This document shows, one piece after another, positions 1-9,694 of a DNA stretch of 64,000 bases; the first letter of the stretch is position 1, and every line of letters begins with the position of its first letter. Under the pieces are notes generated by a model. It was not told where the DNA came from. It did not search any database and saw only the letters and a list, made by a program, of their open reading frames with translations. Source of the stretch: Alphaproteobacteria bacterium (GTDB taxonomy: Bacteria > Pseudomonadota > Alphaproteobacteria > Reyranellales > Reyranellaceae); contig JAFKFL010000017.1 of the NCBI GenBank assembly GCA_017308235.1, positions 62,001-126,000 of the forward strand, in the 5' to 3' direction. The position numbers and the translations under genes are program-made.

Positions 1-819
1 GCTCTGGCCAACAAGGAAGCGCTGGTCTGCGCAGGTCGACTGCTGATCGAGGCGGTCGAACAGTCGGGAGGGGTCCTGCTGCCGGTCGATTCGGAGCACA
101 ATGCGATCTTTCAGGTTCTCGAACCGAGCCAACATCATGCCATCGACCGGTTGGTACTGACGGGGTCGGGTGGTCCGTTTCGCGACTGGTCGCTTGAGGA
201 GATGGCGACGGCCACCCCGGAGCAAGCGCTTGCTCATCCCAACTGGGACATGGGCGCCAAGATTTCCATTGATTCGGCTACCATGATGAACAAGGGGCTC
301 GAGCTCATCGAGGCGCACTTGCTGTTCCGTTTACCGCCGGAGCAGATCGAGATCGTGGTCCATCGCCAGTCGGTGATCCATTCGATGGTCGCTTACCGCG
401 ACGGTTCAGTGCTGGCTCAGCTTGGCACTCCCGATATGCGCATTCCCATCAGCCACACGCTGGGTTGGCCAGCGCGGATCGACAGTCCGGCGGCTCGTCT
501 CGACTTCACCAATCTGTCACCGCTCACCTTTGAGCGGCCCGATTCCAGCCGCTTTCCCCCGCTAAGACTGGCCCGTGAAGCGCTGGTGCTGGGTGGATTT
601 GCCCCGATTGTGATGAATGCAGCCAACGAAGTGGCGGTCGCGGCCTTTCTGGCGCGGCGGATTGGCTTTTTGGATATCGCTCGGATCGTCGAGGACGTCC
701 TCACGGCCACCGCGGTGTTGGCAGGTCCGGTCGAATCTCTCCAACAGGTCCAGGCGGCCGACGCCGAGGCGCGCCGACGGGCCGAGGAAGCTATCAAAGG
801 CCACAGCGTAACCAATTGA
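1..819 (+). CDS. dxr: 1-deoxy-D-xylulose-5-phosphate reductoisomerase, 5'-truncated by window edge
   Basis: Cytosolic enzyme that converts 1-deoxy-D-xylulose 5-phosphate to 2-C-methyl-D-erythritol 4-phosphate with NADPH, the first committed step of the MEP isoprenoid pathway. The frame is open from base 1 and 272 residues remain of about 390 in the family, so the N-terminal NADPH-binding fold lies outside the window. The retained part begins with the family motif ALANKEALV, followed by [10 protein letters not shown] (metal-binding Asp and Glu) and [19 protein letters not shown] (substrate-binding Ser, Asn and Lys, metal-binding Glu). The C-terminal helical domain is complete. It is followed after 30 bases by rseP, the usual alphaproteobacterial order. 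There is no sign of disruption; the truncation is only the window edge. Confidence 0.97.
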   Translation, partial: ALANKEALVCAGRLLIEAVEQSGGVLLPVDSEHNAIFQVLEPSQHHAIDRLVLTGSGGPFRDWSLEEMATATPEQALAHPNWDMGAKISIDSATMMNKGLELIEAHLLFRLPPEQIEIVVHRQSVIHSMVAYRDGSVLAQLGTPDMRIPISHTLGWPARIDSPAARLDFTNLSPLTFERPDSSRFPPLRLAREALVLGGFAPIVMNAANEVAVAAFLARRIGFLDIARIVEDVLTATAVLAGPVESLQQVQAADAEARRRAEEAIKGHSVTN

Positions 820-849
820 AGAAGAACGAAATTTATGTTCTGGTGAGCC

Positions 850-2238
850 ATGCAAGCCTTTGTCAGCCTGTTTACGACATATCTGCCGTACTTTGTTCTG
901 GTGCTGACACTCCTCGTGTTCGTGCACGAGTTCGGGCACTACTGGGTCGCACGCCGCTTCGGCATCCATGCTGAAGTGTTTTCGATCGGCTTCGGTCCCG
1001 AACTGCTCGGCTGGACAGACAAGCGCGGCACGCGCTGGAAGATCTCCCTGATTCCATTGGGCGGCTTCGTGAAGTTCTTGGGCGACAGTGACGGCAGCAG
1101 CGCATTGCCATCGGACCAGCCGCTGTCCAACGACCAAAAGCGACATGCTTTCTTCAACCAGCCGCTCCACGCGCGAGCTGCGGTCGTTCTAGGCGGCCCG
1201 CTCGCCAACTTGCTGTTCGCGATCGTGTTGTTGGCCGGCGTTTTCTACGTTGCAGGCGAGCCGTATTCGCCACCGGTCGTCGCGGTGCAACCAGGCGGCC
1301 CGGCAGCGAAGGCGGGCTTGCGCAGCGGCGATGAGATCGTGCGGCTCGACGGCCATGCGGTCGATCGGTTCGAGGATATCCAGGGTGCGCAGTTTCTGTA
1401 CCTGGCGCGGCCGATGTCGGTCGAGTATCGCCGCGGCAGCGAGGTGCTTCGGGGCGAAATTCTTCCGCAATATTGTGAACGCACCGACGGCTATCATAAT
1501 ACCATCCGCTTCGGCGACCTCGGTATCGACGAGCTCATTCGTCCTGTCGTCGGCGGATTCACGCCCGATAGTCCCGCCCAGGCAGCCGGCCTCAAGGTCG
1601 GCGATCTGTTGCTCACGATCGACGGCAAACCTGTTGAATACTTCTCACGCATTCCCGATTTGATCGGCGATCGCGCTGGCCAGCCTGTGGCCGTTACCTA
1701 TGATCGGGACGGTCAGCAGCTGCAGACGACGATCGTCCCGCAGCCTGGCCAGGTGACCGATTGTGCGGGGACCACTCGAACCATCGGCCGTTTGCGAATT
1801 CGTGCTGCCAACGTGACGGAACTTCGCGGTCACGACATCCCAGGTGCTGTGTGGGCCGGCGTCTCGCACGTGTGGAACATGACGACAATGTTCTATACGT
1901 CGCTGGCCCAGATCGCGACCGGTGCGCGGCCCGTCGATGAGCTCGGCGGTCCGATCCGCATTGCCAAGGCGGCGGGCGAGGCCTCGTATGCTGGCTGGGC
2001 GGGCATCCTCAATCTCGTCATCGGACTTTCCGTGGTGTTGGGCGTGTTTAATCTTCTGCCTGTGCCGATGCTCGATGGCGGTCATCTGGCGATGTATCTC
2101 TACGAGTTCGTTCGTGGCCGGCCGCTCAGCCTCAAGGCGCAGGAACTCAGCCTCAAGATTGGATTTGCGTTGATCGTCGGCATCGCGCTGATCGCGACGT
2201 TTAACGATATCAATGCCATCAAGTACGTGCTGCGGTGA
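850..2238 (+). CDS. rseP: RIP metalloprotease RseP (site-2 protease)
   Basis: Inner-membrane zinc protease that performs intramembrane cleavage of anti-sigma factors and signal-peptide remnants in the envelope stress response. The 462-residue product has HEFGH at residues 26-30 in the first membrane segment (zinc ligands and catalytic Glu). Two PDZ-like domains occupy about residues 125-215 and 225-310. The second active-site motif, NLLPVPMLDGGH, lies at about residues 400-411 and supplies the Asp zinc ligand. A last hydrophobic helix is near the C-terminus. Length and domain order are normal for the family. It sits between dxr and bamA as in other alphaproteobacteria, consistent with outer-membrane quality control. 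Confidence 0.97.
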   Translation: MQAFVSLFTTYLPYFVLVLTLLVFVHEFGHYWVARRFGIHAEVFSIGFGPELLGWTDKRGTRWKISLIPLGGFVKFLGDSDGSSALPSDQPLSNDQKRHAFFNQPLHARAAVVLGGPLANLLFAIVLLAGVFYVAGEPYSPPVVAVQPGGPAAKAGLRSGDEIVRLDGHAVDRFEDIQGAQFLYLARPMSVEYRRGSEVLRGEILPQYCERTDGYHNTIRFGDLGIDELIRPVVGGFTPDSPAQAAGLKVGDLLLTIDGKPVEYFSRIPDLIGDRAGQPVAVTYDRDGQQLQTTIVPQPGQVTDCAGTTRTIGRLRIRAANVTELRGHDIPGAVWAGVSHVWNMTTMFYTSLAQIATGARPVDELGGPIRIAKAAGEASYAGWAGILNLVIGLSVVLGVFNLLPVPMLDGGHLAMYLYEFVRGRPLSLKAQELSLKIGFALIVGIALIATFNDINAIKYVLR

Positions 2239-2381
2239 CCTGATACGATGGTGGAGGAGAACGGCAACCGGCGAGACGACACTCGGCCTTGGGGAACAAA
2301 AGAGGTAGCTAACGCCTTGTTGCCGGTTTATGAAGCTGCGTTTTGGAACGCAGCCAACGGCAGGTCCTGAAGGTGCCAGGA

Positions 2382-4670
2382 GTGAGTTTGATCTTTCGTT
2401 GGGCCGTCCTGGCCGTTGCTGCGGTGCTCGTATTCGGAGCACCCGCCTATGCGCAGCGTCCCGCGGGTGCCGGAACGACGATCACGGCCGTGCAGATTCA
2501 GGGCAATGTGCGCGCCGAGGCGGACACCATCCGGTCCTATCTACAGCTCAAGGAAGGACAACCCTACGATCCTGCGGCCGCCGACCGCTCGCTGAAAGCG
2601 CTGTTCTCGACGGGCCTGTTCTCCGATGTGACGATGGACATGCAGGGCTCGACTCTGGTCGTGAAGGTCACGGAAAACCCGATCATCAACCGGGTAGCCT
2701 TCGAAGGAAATCGCAAGATCGAGGACGACAAGCTTCGGGACGAGATTCAGTCCAAGGCGCGAACGGTTTTCACGCAGGCGAGGGTGCGCGCCGACGTCGA
2801 GCGATTGCTCACAATCTATCGCCGCAGCGGCCGATATAACGCCGTTGTCGAACCCAAGATCATCAAGCTCGAGCAGGGTCGCGTCGATCTGGTGTTCGAG
2901 ATTAGCGAAGGCGATGTCACGGGCATCAAGCGCATCACCTTCATCGGCAACAAGGAGTTCGGCGACGGCACGCTGCGCGGCAAGATCCGTACGGTGGAAA
3001 GCGCCTGGTGGCGTTTCCTGTCGTCTGATGATCGCTTCGATCCCGACCGCCTCAACCTCGACCGCGAGTTGCTGCGCAAGTTCTACCTGTCGGAGGGTTA
3101 TGCCGATTTTCGCGTCGAGTCGGCGGTTGCCGAGCTGTCACCGACGCGTGACGGGTTCTTCCTGACCTTCACGATCAGCGAAGGCGAACGGTACAAATTC
3201 GGCAAGATCGATATCAGTACCCGCTTCCAGGGACTCGACGTCGATACGCTCAAATCCTATCTCACGATGTCGGAGGGCGACTGGTACGACGCCAACGAGG
3301 TCGACAAGACCGTGACGGCGCTATCGGATGCCGTGGGAACGCTCGGCTATGCCTTCGTCGATGTCCGGCCGAATATTCGGCGCAACCGTGACACGCATAC
3401 GCTCGACATCACCTTCTCCATCCAGGAAGGCCCGCGAGTCTACGTCGAGCGGATCGATGTTTCGGGCAATACGCGAACCCTCGACAAGGTGATCCGGCGC
3501 GAATTCCGTCTGGCCGAAGGTGATGCCTTCTCGACCGCGAAGGTCCGGCGAAGCGAGCAGCGGCTCAAGAATCTCGGCTTCTTCGAAAAGGTCGATATCT
3601 CGGCGACGCCGGGCTCGACGCCCGACAAGACGGACCTGCAGGTGCAGGTGGTGGAGCAGAGTACGGGCGAAATCTCGTTCGGCGCCGGCTACTCGTCGGT
3701 GGGCGGCATCCTGGGCGACATCTCAATTCGAGAGCGCAACCTCCTGGGCAAGGGCCAGGATCTGCGCCTGGGTCTCTCGCTCGGCACCTTGAGCACGTTG
3801 ATCGACCTCAGCTTCACCGAGCCGTATTTCCTCGATCGCCCGGTGGCGGCCGGCTTTGACCTCTTCCGGACGACGAACGATCGCCAGGCGATTGCGTCGT
3901 ACAGCGACGCCAGCGTCGGCTTTGCACTGCGCGCCGGCTGGGCCTTCTCCGAGCATACGACGCAGACGGTGCGCTACACGTTGCGCGACACGAACATCTA
4001 CAACGTGCAGCCTTGGGCATCCTTGGTTGTCCAATCGCAGGCTGGTGAATCTGTCACCTCGGAGATCTCCGAGACGCTGGCGTGGGACACGCGCGATCAG
4101 CGGATCAATCCGACCAAGGGATTCTTGTTGCGCCACACTGTCGCGGTCGCGGGCCTTATCGGCGACAACTACTATTTCCGCACGACGGCAGATGCGACCG
4201 TCTATCAGCAGATCGTCGAGGATTTCGTGGCCTCGATCAGCGGGTCGGTCGGCTACATCGCCCCTTTCAACAACACCGTCCTGCGTCTCACCAACCGCTT
4301 CTTCATTGGCGGCGACTCGCTTCCTGGCTGGGCCGTCGGCGGTATCGGGCCTCGCGACGCCAATACGACGGACTCGCTGGGTGGCCAGTACTATTACACG
4401 GGAATCGGCGAGCTGAGTTTCCCGCTGGGCTTCCCCAAGGAAATCGGGATTGTCGGCAAGGCTTTCGTCGATGTCGGCTCGCTTTGGGGAGCAGTTCCGT
4501 TGGCCGGTACCACCATCCTCGACGATACACTTATGCGTGTCGGCACGGGCTTCGGCGTACAATGGCTATCGCCGTTCGGCCCGATCCGTATAGACTACAC
4601 GATACCCTTGGTTAAACAGCCTTACGACAAGCTCCAGGCTATCCGATTCAGCTTCGGGACCCACTTCTGA
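2382..4670 (+). CDS. bamA: outer membrane protein assembly factor BamA
   Basis: Core component of the BAM complex that folds beta-barrel proteins into the outer membrane. The product has a Sec signal peptide ending in APAYAQ, then five POTRA repeats (roughly residues 27-420), then the C-terminal Omp85 beta-barrel. The last strand ends in IRFSFGTHF, a typical barrel C-terminus with terminal Phe. The frame is open from a TTG at 2343, but GTG at 2382 gives a clean signal peptide and has AAGG eight bases upstream, so I chose it; length is then 762 residues, normal for the family. In Rhizobiales lpxD normally follows; here fabZ follows after only 17 bases. Confidence 0.95.
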   Translation: MSLIFRWAVLAVAAVLVFGAPAYAQRPAGAGTTITAVQIQGNVRAEADTIRSYLQLKEGQPYDPAAADRSLKALFSTGLFSDVTMDMQGSTLVVKVTENPIINRVAFEGNRKIEDDKLRDEIQSKARTVFTQARVRADVERLLTIYRRSGRYNAVVEPKIIKLEQGRVDLVFEISEGDVTGIKRITFIGNKEFGDGTLRGKIRTVESAWWRFLSSDDRFDPDRLNLDRELLRKFYLSEGYADFRVESAVAELSPTRDGFFLTFTISEGERYKFGKIDISTRFQGLDVDTLKSYLTMSEGDWYDANEVDKTVTALSDAVGTLGYAFVDVRPNIRRNRDTHTLDITFSIQEGPRVYVERIDVSGNTRTLDKVIRREFRLAEGDAFSTAKVRRSEQRLKNLGFFEKVDISATPGSTPDKTDLQVQVVEQSTGEISFGAGYSSVGGILGDISIRERNLLGKGQDLRLGLSLGTLSTLIDLSFTEPYFLDRPVAAGFDLFRTTNDRQAIASYSDASVGFALRAGWAFSEHTTQTVRYTLRDTNIYNVQPWASLVVQSQAGESVTSEISETLAWDTRDQRINPTKGFLLRHTVAVAGLIGDNYYFRTTADATVYQQIVEDFVASISGSVGYIAPFNNTVLRLTNRFFIGGDSLPGWAVGGIGPRDANTTDSLGGQYYYTGIGELSFPLGFPKEIGIVGKAFVDVGSLWGAVPLAGTTILDDTLMRVGTGFGVQWLSPFGPIRIDYTIPLVKQPYDKLQAIRFSFGTHF

Positions 4671-4687
4671 TCGGGAGCGGCGCTGCC

Positions 4688-5170
4688 ATGAACATGCAGA
4701 CCGACAAGACCAGCACCGTGACCACGACCGCAACATCGGTCGATATTAAACGCATCCTGCAGATGATCCCTCATCGCTACCCGATGCTCATGGTGGACCG
4801 GGTCGTCGATATGCACCTGGATGCGAGCGCCATCGGCATCAAGAACGTCAGCGTCAATGAACCGTTCTTTCAGGGCCATTTCCCATCCGAGCCTGTGATG
4901 CCGGGGGTGCTGATCGTGGAGGCGATGGCGCAGACGGCAGCCGTATTGGTGGTCGCGACCTTCGGCGCCGATTCTGAAGGCAAGCTCGTCTATTTCATGA
5001 CGATTGACGGGGTGCGCTTTCGTCGGCCGGTCGTGCCGGGCGACCGCCTCGAGCTCCATGTCTCGAAAGTGCAGAGCCGAGCCAATGTCTGGAAGTTCGC
5101 CGGCAAAGCGATCGTCGAGGGTAAGGTCGCTGCTGAAGCCACGTTCGCCGCAATGATCCGCGACAGGTAG
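4688..5170 (+). CDS. fabZ: 3-hydroxyacyl-ACP dehydratase FabZ
   Basis: Cytosolic hot-dog-fold enzyme that dehydrates (3R)-3-hydroxyacyl-ACP in fatty acid elongation. The product is 160 residues. The N-terminal signature [14 protein letters not shown] is present. The catalytic pair is His64 in [11 protein letters not shown] and Glu78 in LIVEAMAQ, with the 14-residue spacing seen in E. coli FabZ (His54, Glu68). Residues 1-18 are a Thr-rich extension ahead of the fold. In related genomes fabZ lies between lpxD and lpxA because it shares the hydroxyacyl-ACP pool with lipid A synthesis; here both partners are absent and gloA follows after 12 bases. Confidence 0.96.
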   Translation: MNMQTDKTSTVTTTATSVDIKRILQMIPHRYPMLMVDRVVDMHLDASAIGIKNVSVNEPFFQGHFPSEPVMPGVLIVEAMAQTAAVLVVATFGADSEGKLVYFMTIDGVRFRRPVVPGDRLELHVSKVQSRANVWKFAGKAIVEGKVAAEATFAAMIRDR

Positions 5171-5182
5171 GAAGGAAACGCC

Positions 5183-5593
5183 ATGCCCGATACGGCCGCC
5201 AACCACCGCATGCTGCACACGATGCTCCGCGTCAAGAATCTCGAACAGTCGCTGGCCTTTTATACCGGTCCGATGGGTATGAAGGTGCTGCGTCAGCGCG
5301 AAGTCCCGGAAGGGAAATACACGCTGGCCTTCGTGGGATATGGCGACGAGAAGGACCACCATTGCGTGGTCGAGCTCACCTACAATTGGGACCAGGAGAA
5401 GCCCTACGAGATCGGCACCGGTTTTGGCCATCTCGCGGTTGGCGTGCCAGACGTCTACGGCATGTGCGACCAGGTTACCAAGGCCGGCGGCAAGGTCACG
5501 CGCGCGCCCGGCCCGGTGAAGTTCGGCACCACCGTCATCGCCTTCGTCGAGGATCCAGACGGCTACAAGATCGAGTTGATCGAGCGGAAGTAG
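5183..5593 (+). CDS. gloA: lactoylglutathione lyase (glyoxalase I)
   Basis: Isomerises the hemithioacetal of methylglyoxal and glutathione to S-lactoylglutathione, a cytosolic detoxification step. The product has 136 residues with two beta-alpha-beta-beta-beta modules. The four metal ligands can be assigned as His12, Glu64, His83 and Glu131, matching the E. coli spacing (5, 56, 74, 122), which suggests the Ni/Co-type enzyme. A strong Shine-Dalgarno AGGAAGG precedes ATG. It probably shares a transcript with fabZ. It occupies the position where lpxA normally stands in the conserved alphaproteobacterial gene order. Confidence 0.95.
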   Translation: MPDTAANHRMLHTMLRVKNLEQSLAFYTGPMGMKVLRQREVPEGKYTLAFVGYGDEKDHHCVVELTYNWDQEKPYEIGTGFGHLAVGVPDVYGMCDQVTKAGGKVTRAPGPVKFGTTVIAFVEDPDGYKIELIERK

Positions 5594-5627
5594 TAGAGGT
5601 TTCGCCGGCGGCGCGACCGACTGCCTG

Positions 5628-5834
5628 TCAGATCAGCCGCCAGTCGTACAGCGCCACCATCACCAGCGCCGTAACGATCGCAACGACCAGCAGTCGCGTC
5701 GCGAAGTTCGACCGGCGGACATTGTCATTGGCCGCGCGGCCAAGTCGCACGACGCGCGGCATGGGTTTCGGCTTCTGCGTGACCGCCCAGGTCGTGGCCC
5801 GGCGCGATCCATGGAACGACCTCGCCATCATCAC
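5628..5834 (-). CDS. small single-pass membrane protein, function unknown
   Basis: A 68-residue protein with a basic N-terminal half and one predicted membrane helix near the C-terminus (about residues 47-65). It contains AANDNVRR at about residues 34-41, an AANDN string I recall from many short uncharacterised alphaproteobacterial proteins. The start is supported by a very good ribosome binding site (AAAGGGAG) just before overlapping GTG/ATG/ATG codons. It lies 22 bases downstream of gltA on the same strand, so it is probably cotranscribed. I do not recognise a function; the ribosome binding site and codon structure make it more than a chance frame. Confidence 0.6.
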   Translation of the reverse strand: MMMARSFHGSRRATTWAVTQKPKPMPRVVRLGRAANDNVRRSNFATRLLVVAIVTALVMVALYDWRLI

Positions 5835-5856
5835 TCCCTTTCCGCCGATCAGCGGC

Positions 5857-7155
5857 TCAGCCCCTCATGTGGAGGGGCTTGTAGGGCCGCTCGGTTTGCC
5901 CGTTATAGAGCTGCCGGGGACGGCCGATCTTCTGGTCCGGATCCTCGATCATCTCGTTCCACTGCGAGATCCATCCGACGGTACGCGCCACCGCGAACAG
6001 CACGGTGAACATGGAGGTCGGGATGCCGATCGCCCGGAAGATGATGCCCGAGTAGAAGTCGACGTTCGGATAGAGCTTCTTCGAGATGAAATAGTCGTCC
6101 TTTAGCGCGATCTGCTCCATCTCCATGGCGAGCTCGAGCAGCGGGTCATGCTCGATGCCGAGTGAAGTCAGCACCTCATGGCAGGTCTGGCGCATCACCT
6201 TGGCGCGCGGATCATAGTTCTTGTAGACGCGATGGCCGAAGCCCATCAGCCGGGTGTGGTCCTGCTTGTCCTTCACCCGTGACAGGAAGCCCGGGATGTT
6301 CTGCTTGCCGCCGATTTCGTGCAGCATGGCGATGACAGCCTCGTTGGCGCCGCCGTGACTGGGGCCCCACAGCGAGGCGATGCCGGCAGCGATGCAGGCG
6401 AATGGATTGGCGCCTGACGAACCGGCAAGGCGGACCGTCGACGTCGACGCGTTCTGCTCGTGGTCGGCGTGGAGCATCAGGATGCGGTCCATCGCCTTTT
6501 CGATCACCGGATTGACCTCGTACTCTTCCGCCGGCACCGAGAACAGCATGCGCAGGAAGTTCGCGGAGTAGGAGAGGTCATTGCGCGGATAGACGAACGG
6601 CTGTCCGATTGAATACTTGTAGGCCATCGCCGCGATCGTCGGCATCTTGGCGACAAGGCGGTAGGACGCGATCATGCGCTGGCGCGGATCGTGGATATCG
6701 AGCGAGTCATGATAGAAGGCCGCCATTGCGCCCACGACACCGCAACACACCGCCATCGGATGGGCATCGCGCCGAAAACCGCGATAGAAGGTGCTGAGCT
6801 GCTCGTGGACCATGGTGTGGTTCGTGATGTCCTTCACGAACTTTTCCTTCTGCGCCTTGTTCGGCAGGTCGCCCTTCATCAGGAGGTAGCAGACCTCCAT
6901 GAAGTCGCTCTGCTCGGCGAGTTCGGCGATGTTGTAGCCGCGATAGAGCAGAATGCCCTCGTCGCCATCGATGTAGGTGATCTTGGATCCGCACGAACCG
7001 GTCGAGGTGAAGCCCGGATCGTAGGTGAACATGCCCGAATCGCCGTAGAGTTTGCGGATATCGACCAGGCGCGGTCCGATCGTGCCATGAATGATCGGGT
7101 ATTCGTAAGATTTGCCGGTTTCGTTGTCAGTCAGCGTCGCGGTCGATTTGGCCAT
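5857..7155 (-). CDS. gltA: citrate synthase
   Basis: Condenses acetyl-CoA and oxaloacetate to citrate, the entry step of the TCA cycle. The 432-residue length and N-terminal domain are typical of the hexameric (type II) bacterial enzyme. Visible motifs are [13 protein letters not shown] around the first catalytic His, [14 protein letters not shown] around the second His and Arg, and a conserved C-terminal region with [12 protein letters not shown]. It is the last large gene of a minus-strand run gltX, DMT transporter, gltA. In the conserved alphaproteobacterial order lpxB would adjoin it; here the neighbour is a small membrane protein and then convergent gloA. A hairpin covers its stop codon. 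Confidence 0.97.
   Translation of the reverse strand: MAKSTATLTDNETGKSYEYPIIHGTIGPRLVDIRKLYGDSGMFTYDPGFTSTGSCGSKITYIDGDEGILLYRGYNIAELAEQSDFMEVCYLLMKGDLPNKAQKEKFVKDITNHTMVHEQLSTFYRGFRRDAHPMAVCCGVVGAMAAFYHDSLDIHDPRQRMIASYRLVAKMPTIAAMAYKYSIGQPFVYPRNDLSYSANFLRMLFSVPAEEYEVNPVIEKAMDRILMLHADHEQNASTSTVRLAGSSGANPFACIAAGIASLWGPSHGGANEAVIAMLHEIGGKQNIPGFLSRVKDKQDHTRLMGFGHRVYKNYDPRAKVMRQTCHEVLTSLGIEHDPLLELAMEMEQIALKDDYFISKKLYPNVDFYSGIIFRAIGIPTSMFTVLFAVARTVGWISQWNEMIEDPDQKIGRPRQLYNGQTERPYKPLHMRG
5859..5879 (-). terminator. hairpin overlapping the gltA stop codon
   Basis: AGCCCCTC and GAGGGGCT form a perfect 8-bp stem with a 5-base loop, covering the last codons and stop of gltA. There is no T-tract on either strand, so it is at best a Rho-type pause or mRNA 3' stabiliser rather than a classic intrinsic terminator. 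Confidence 0.3.
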
Positions 7156-7241
7156 TTTTGACTACTCTTTCGGGCTCGATTGGCGGGTTCGTCGGCACCC
7201 TAACAAGCCGTCCCGGAGGGCGCAATTGTGCGGCCAGACCG

Positions 7242-8144
7242 CTATTTCGCGGGGTACAACAGACGCGCTGCACGACCATCGATGATCACAAGGCCAATGC
7301 TGATCAGCGCCATACCTGCGAACTCCCGCAGACCCAGCTGCTCAGCCAGAAATGCCGCCCCCAAAAGGATCGATGTGACAGGTATCAAAAAAGTGACAAG
7401 CAGCAGGTTGGTGGCACCTGCGGCGGCGAGGATGCGGAAATAGAGGACATAGGCGAGCGCGGTCGACAACAGGGCGAGGGCGACAACGGCAGCCCAGACC
7501 GTTAGCGAAGGAGGTGCAGCGAGCGCCAAGGGACGGTCGACAATCATCATGATCGGGAGAATCAACAGACTGCTTGCGGTAATTTGTCCGGCAGCGGCCT
7601 CCATCGGCGCGATCCCCATGGCCTTGAAGCGTCGTCCGAAGACCCCTGCGCAGGCATAGGAGAAGGCGGCCGCGAGGCACGCCAACTGACCCCAGAGGTC
7701 GGCTTCCGCCTGCTGCATGGTCGAGGGGCCGATCAGCAGCGCTACTCCAGCAAAGCCTGCCAGGAGAGCGACGACCTTCGGGGCGCTGATCTTCTCGTCC
7801 GGCGTGAAGAAATGCGCCACCAGCACCGTGCACAAAGGCGTCGTTGCATTGAGGATCGACGCCAGGCCCGATGCGATGTGGGTCTGTGCCCAAAAGATGA
7901 GGCTGAAGGGCAACGCGTTGTTGAGGAAACCCATGGCGAAGTAGGTCGGCCAGGGCGTGCCGCGACGGAACAAGCTGTCGCGGGAGATGGCAAGCACTGC
8001 GTTGAGGGCAAAGGCAGCGATCGCCACGCGGCCAAACACGACCGTGAAGGGGCCTAACTCACTGATGGCTACCTTGGCGAAGAAGAACGAACCGCCCCAC
8101 AGCACGGAAAGCGAGATCAACCAGAACCAGACGCGCAAGGACAT
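7242..8144 (-). CDS. EamA/DMT-family transporter
   Basis: Predicted inner-membrane permease of the drug/metabolite transporter superfamily. The 300-residue product is almost entirely hydrophobic, with about ten membrane segments in two EamA repeats of about 140 residues each (second repeat from about residue 150). The substrate cannot be told from sequence; members export amino acids, purines or other metabolites. It lies 32 bases downstream of gltX and 86 bases upstream of gltA on the same strand, an insertion into the usually tighter gltX/gltA neighbourhood. The ATG is the first in-frame start after gltX. Confidence 0.9.
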   Translation of the reverse strand: MSLRVWFWLISLSVLWGGSFFFAKVAISELGPFTVVFGRVAIAAFALNAVLAISRDSLFRRGTPWPTYFAMGFLNNALPFSLIFWAQTHIASGLASILNATTPLCTVLVAHFFTPDEKISAPKVVALLAGFAGVALLIGPSTMQQAEADLWGQLACLAAAFSYACAGVFGRRFKAMGIAPMEAAAGQITASSLLILPIMMIVDRPLALAAPPSLTVWAAVVALALLSTALAYVLYFRILAAAGATNLLLVTFLIPVTSILLGAAFLAEQLGLREFAGMALISIGLVIIDGRAARLLYPAK

Positions 8145-8176
8145 CGGCTGACTGTCCCGAAAGCGCGAACCGGATG

Positions 8177-9577
8177 CTATCCGCTGGCGGCCTGCAATCT
8201 CAGCCGTGTCTCGTCAGGCCCAAGGACAGACAGTACTTCGAAGATGCCAGGTGAGGCGGTGGAGCCGGTGAGAGCCACGCGCAACGGCTGGGCGACCTGA
8301 CCGAGCTTGACGCCCTGGCTCTCGGCGAAGCGGCGAACGGCCTCCTCCATCTGCTTTTCCCGCCAGTCGTTCTCGTCCGTGAGGGCTGTCGCCAATTTCG
8401 AAAGCAACGTCTTGGCGTCGGGCGTGAGGAGCGCACGAGCCTTGTCGTCGGCAATCGCGGGAACGCCGCTGCGGGCATAGAAGACGAGATTGTCGGCAAG
8501 CTCCACCAGCGTACGCGACCGCGGCTTCACGCCGTCGAGTCCGCGCTCGATCCGCTGGCGGCCGGAGGCATCGATGGCGCCGGTCTTGGCTTCGACCATG
8601 GGCATCACCAGCGGCAGCAGTTCGGCATCGGGCATGGCGCGCAGATAATGCGCGTTGAGATTGGTGAGCTTCACCGTATCGAAGCGCGAGGGTGAGCGGC
8701 CGACGCCGGAAAGGTCGAACCACTCGATCGCCTGCTCGGTCGAGATGATCTCGTCGTCATCATGTCCCCAGCCGAGCCGCAGCAGGTAGTTGCGCAACGC
8801 GGCTGGCAGGAAACCCATGTCGCGGTAGGCATCGACGCCGAGCGCGCCGTGGCGCTTGCTGAGCTTGGCGCCGTCTGCCCCGTGGATCAGCGGAATGTGC
8901 GCGTAAACCGGCTCCGGCCAGTCCATGGCTTTGATGATCTGGAGCTGACGAAACGCATTGTTCAAATGATCGTCGCCGCGGATGACGTGCGTGACGCCCA
9001 TGTCCTGGTCGTCGACCACGACCGCCAGCATGTATGTTGGCGTTCCGTCGGCGCGCAGCAGGATCATGTCATCGAGCTGCGCATTCTCGACGGTGACCTC
9101 GCCTTGAACCGCGTCCTGAATGACGGTCTTGCCGTTCTGTGGTGCTTTCAGGCGGATGACCGGCGCCACGCCAGGGGGCGCGTCCTTCGGGTCGCGATCG
9201 CGCCAGCGTCCGTCGTAACGCATGGGCACGCCCGCTTTGCGCTGCGCCGCGCGCATTTCCTCGAGCTCCTGCGGCGAGGCATAGCAATAATAGGCCTTGC
9301 CCTCTGCCAGCATCTGGCGCGCCACCTCGGCGTGACGGGCCGCACGCTCGAACTGGTAGGTGACCTCGCCATCCCAGTCGAGGCCCAGCCAGGAAAGACC
9401 GTCGAGAATCGCCTCGATCGCCGGCTGGGTCGAGCGTGCGCGGTCAGTATCCTCAATGCGCAGCAGGTATTTGCCGCCGTGATGTCGGGCGAATAGCCAG
9501 TTGAAGAGCGCGGTGCGCGCGCCGCCGATATGCAGATAGCCGGTCGGCGAGGGGGCGAAGCGTGTAACGATAGTCAT
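8177..9577 (-). CDS. gltX: glutamyl-tRNA synthetase
   Basis: Class I aminoacyl-tRNA synthetase that charges tRNA-Glu, and in many alphaproteobacteria also tRNA-Gln as a misacylated intermediate for the GatCAB route. The product has 466 residues. The HIGH motif reads HIGG at residues 16-19 within the ATP-binding fold, and the KMSKS loop reads KLSKR at residues 238-242. The C-terminal anticodon-binding helical domain is complete. The start is ATG at 9577, diverging from comEC across a 117-base gap that should carry both promoters. The adjacency with comEC and gltA matches Rhizobiales gene order. Confidence 0.97.
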   Translation of the reverse strand: MTIVTRFAPSPTGYLHIGGARTALFNWLFARHHGGKYLLRIEDTDRARSTQPAIEAILDGLSWLGLDWDGEVTYQFERAARHAEVARQMLAEGKAYYCYASPQELEEMRAAQRKAGVPMRYDGRWRDRDPKDAPPGVAPVIRLKAPQNGKTVIQDAVQGEVTVENAQLDDMILLRADGTPTYMLAVVVDDQDMGVTHVIRGDDHLNNAFRQLQIIKAMDWPEPVYAHIPLIHGADGAKLSKRHGALGVDAYRDMGFLPAALRNYLLRLGWGHDDDEIISTEQAIEWFDLSGVGRSPSRFDTVKLTNLNAHYLRAMPDAELLPLVMPMVEAKTGAIDASGRQRIERGLDGVKPRSRTLVELADNLVFYARSGVPAIADDKARALLTPDAKTLLSKLATALTDENDWREKQMEEAVRRFAESQGVKLGQVAQPLRVALTGSTASPGIFEVLSVLGPDETRLRLQAASG

Positions 9578-9694
9578 GGGATGCAGGGAAGGTGCGGGTT
9601 TTGCCGCAATTAAGTCGAAAAAGCGCGCCGTAGGTAGGCGAGCCTCTCATGTCTGTCAAACCGTGGCGGGCACTGGAGCACAAGGGGAGAGCGC

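Noticed and set aside
2343..2381. TTG start for bamA
   Set aside because: It would add 13 charged residues before the signal peptide; GTG at 2382 gives a normal leader.
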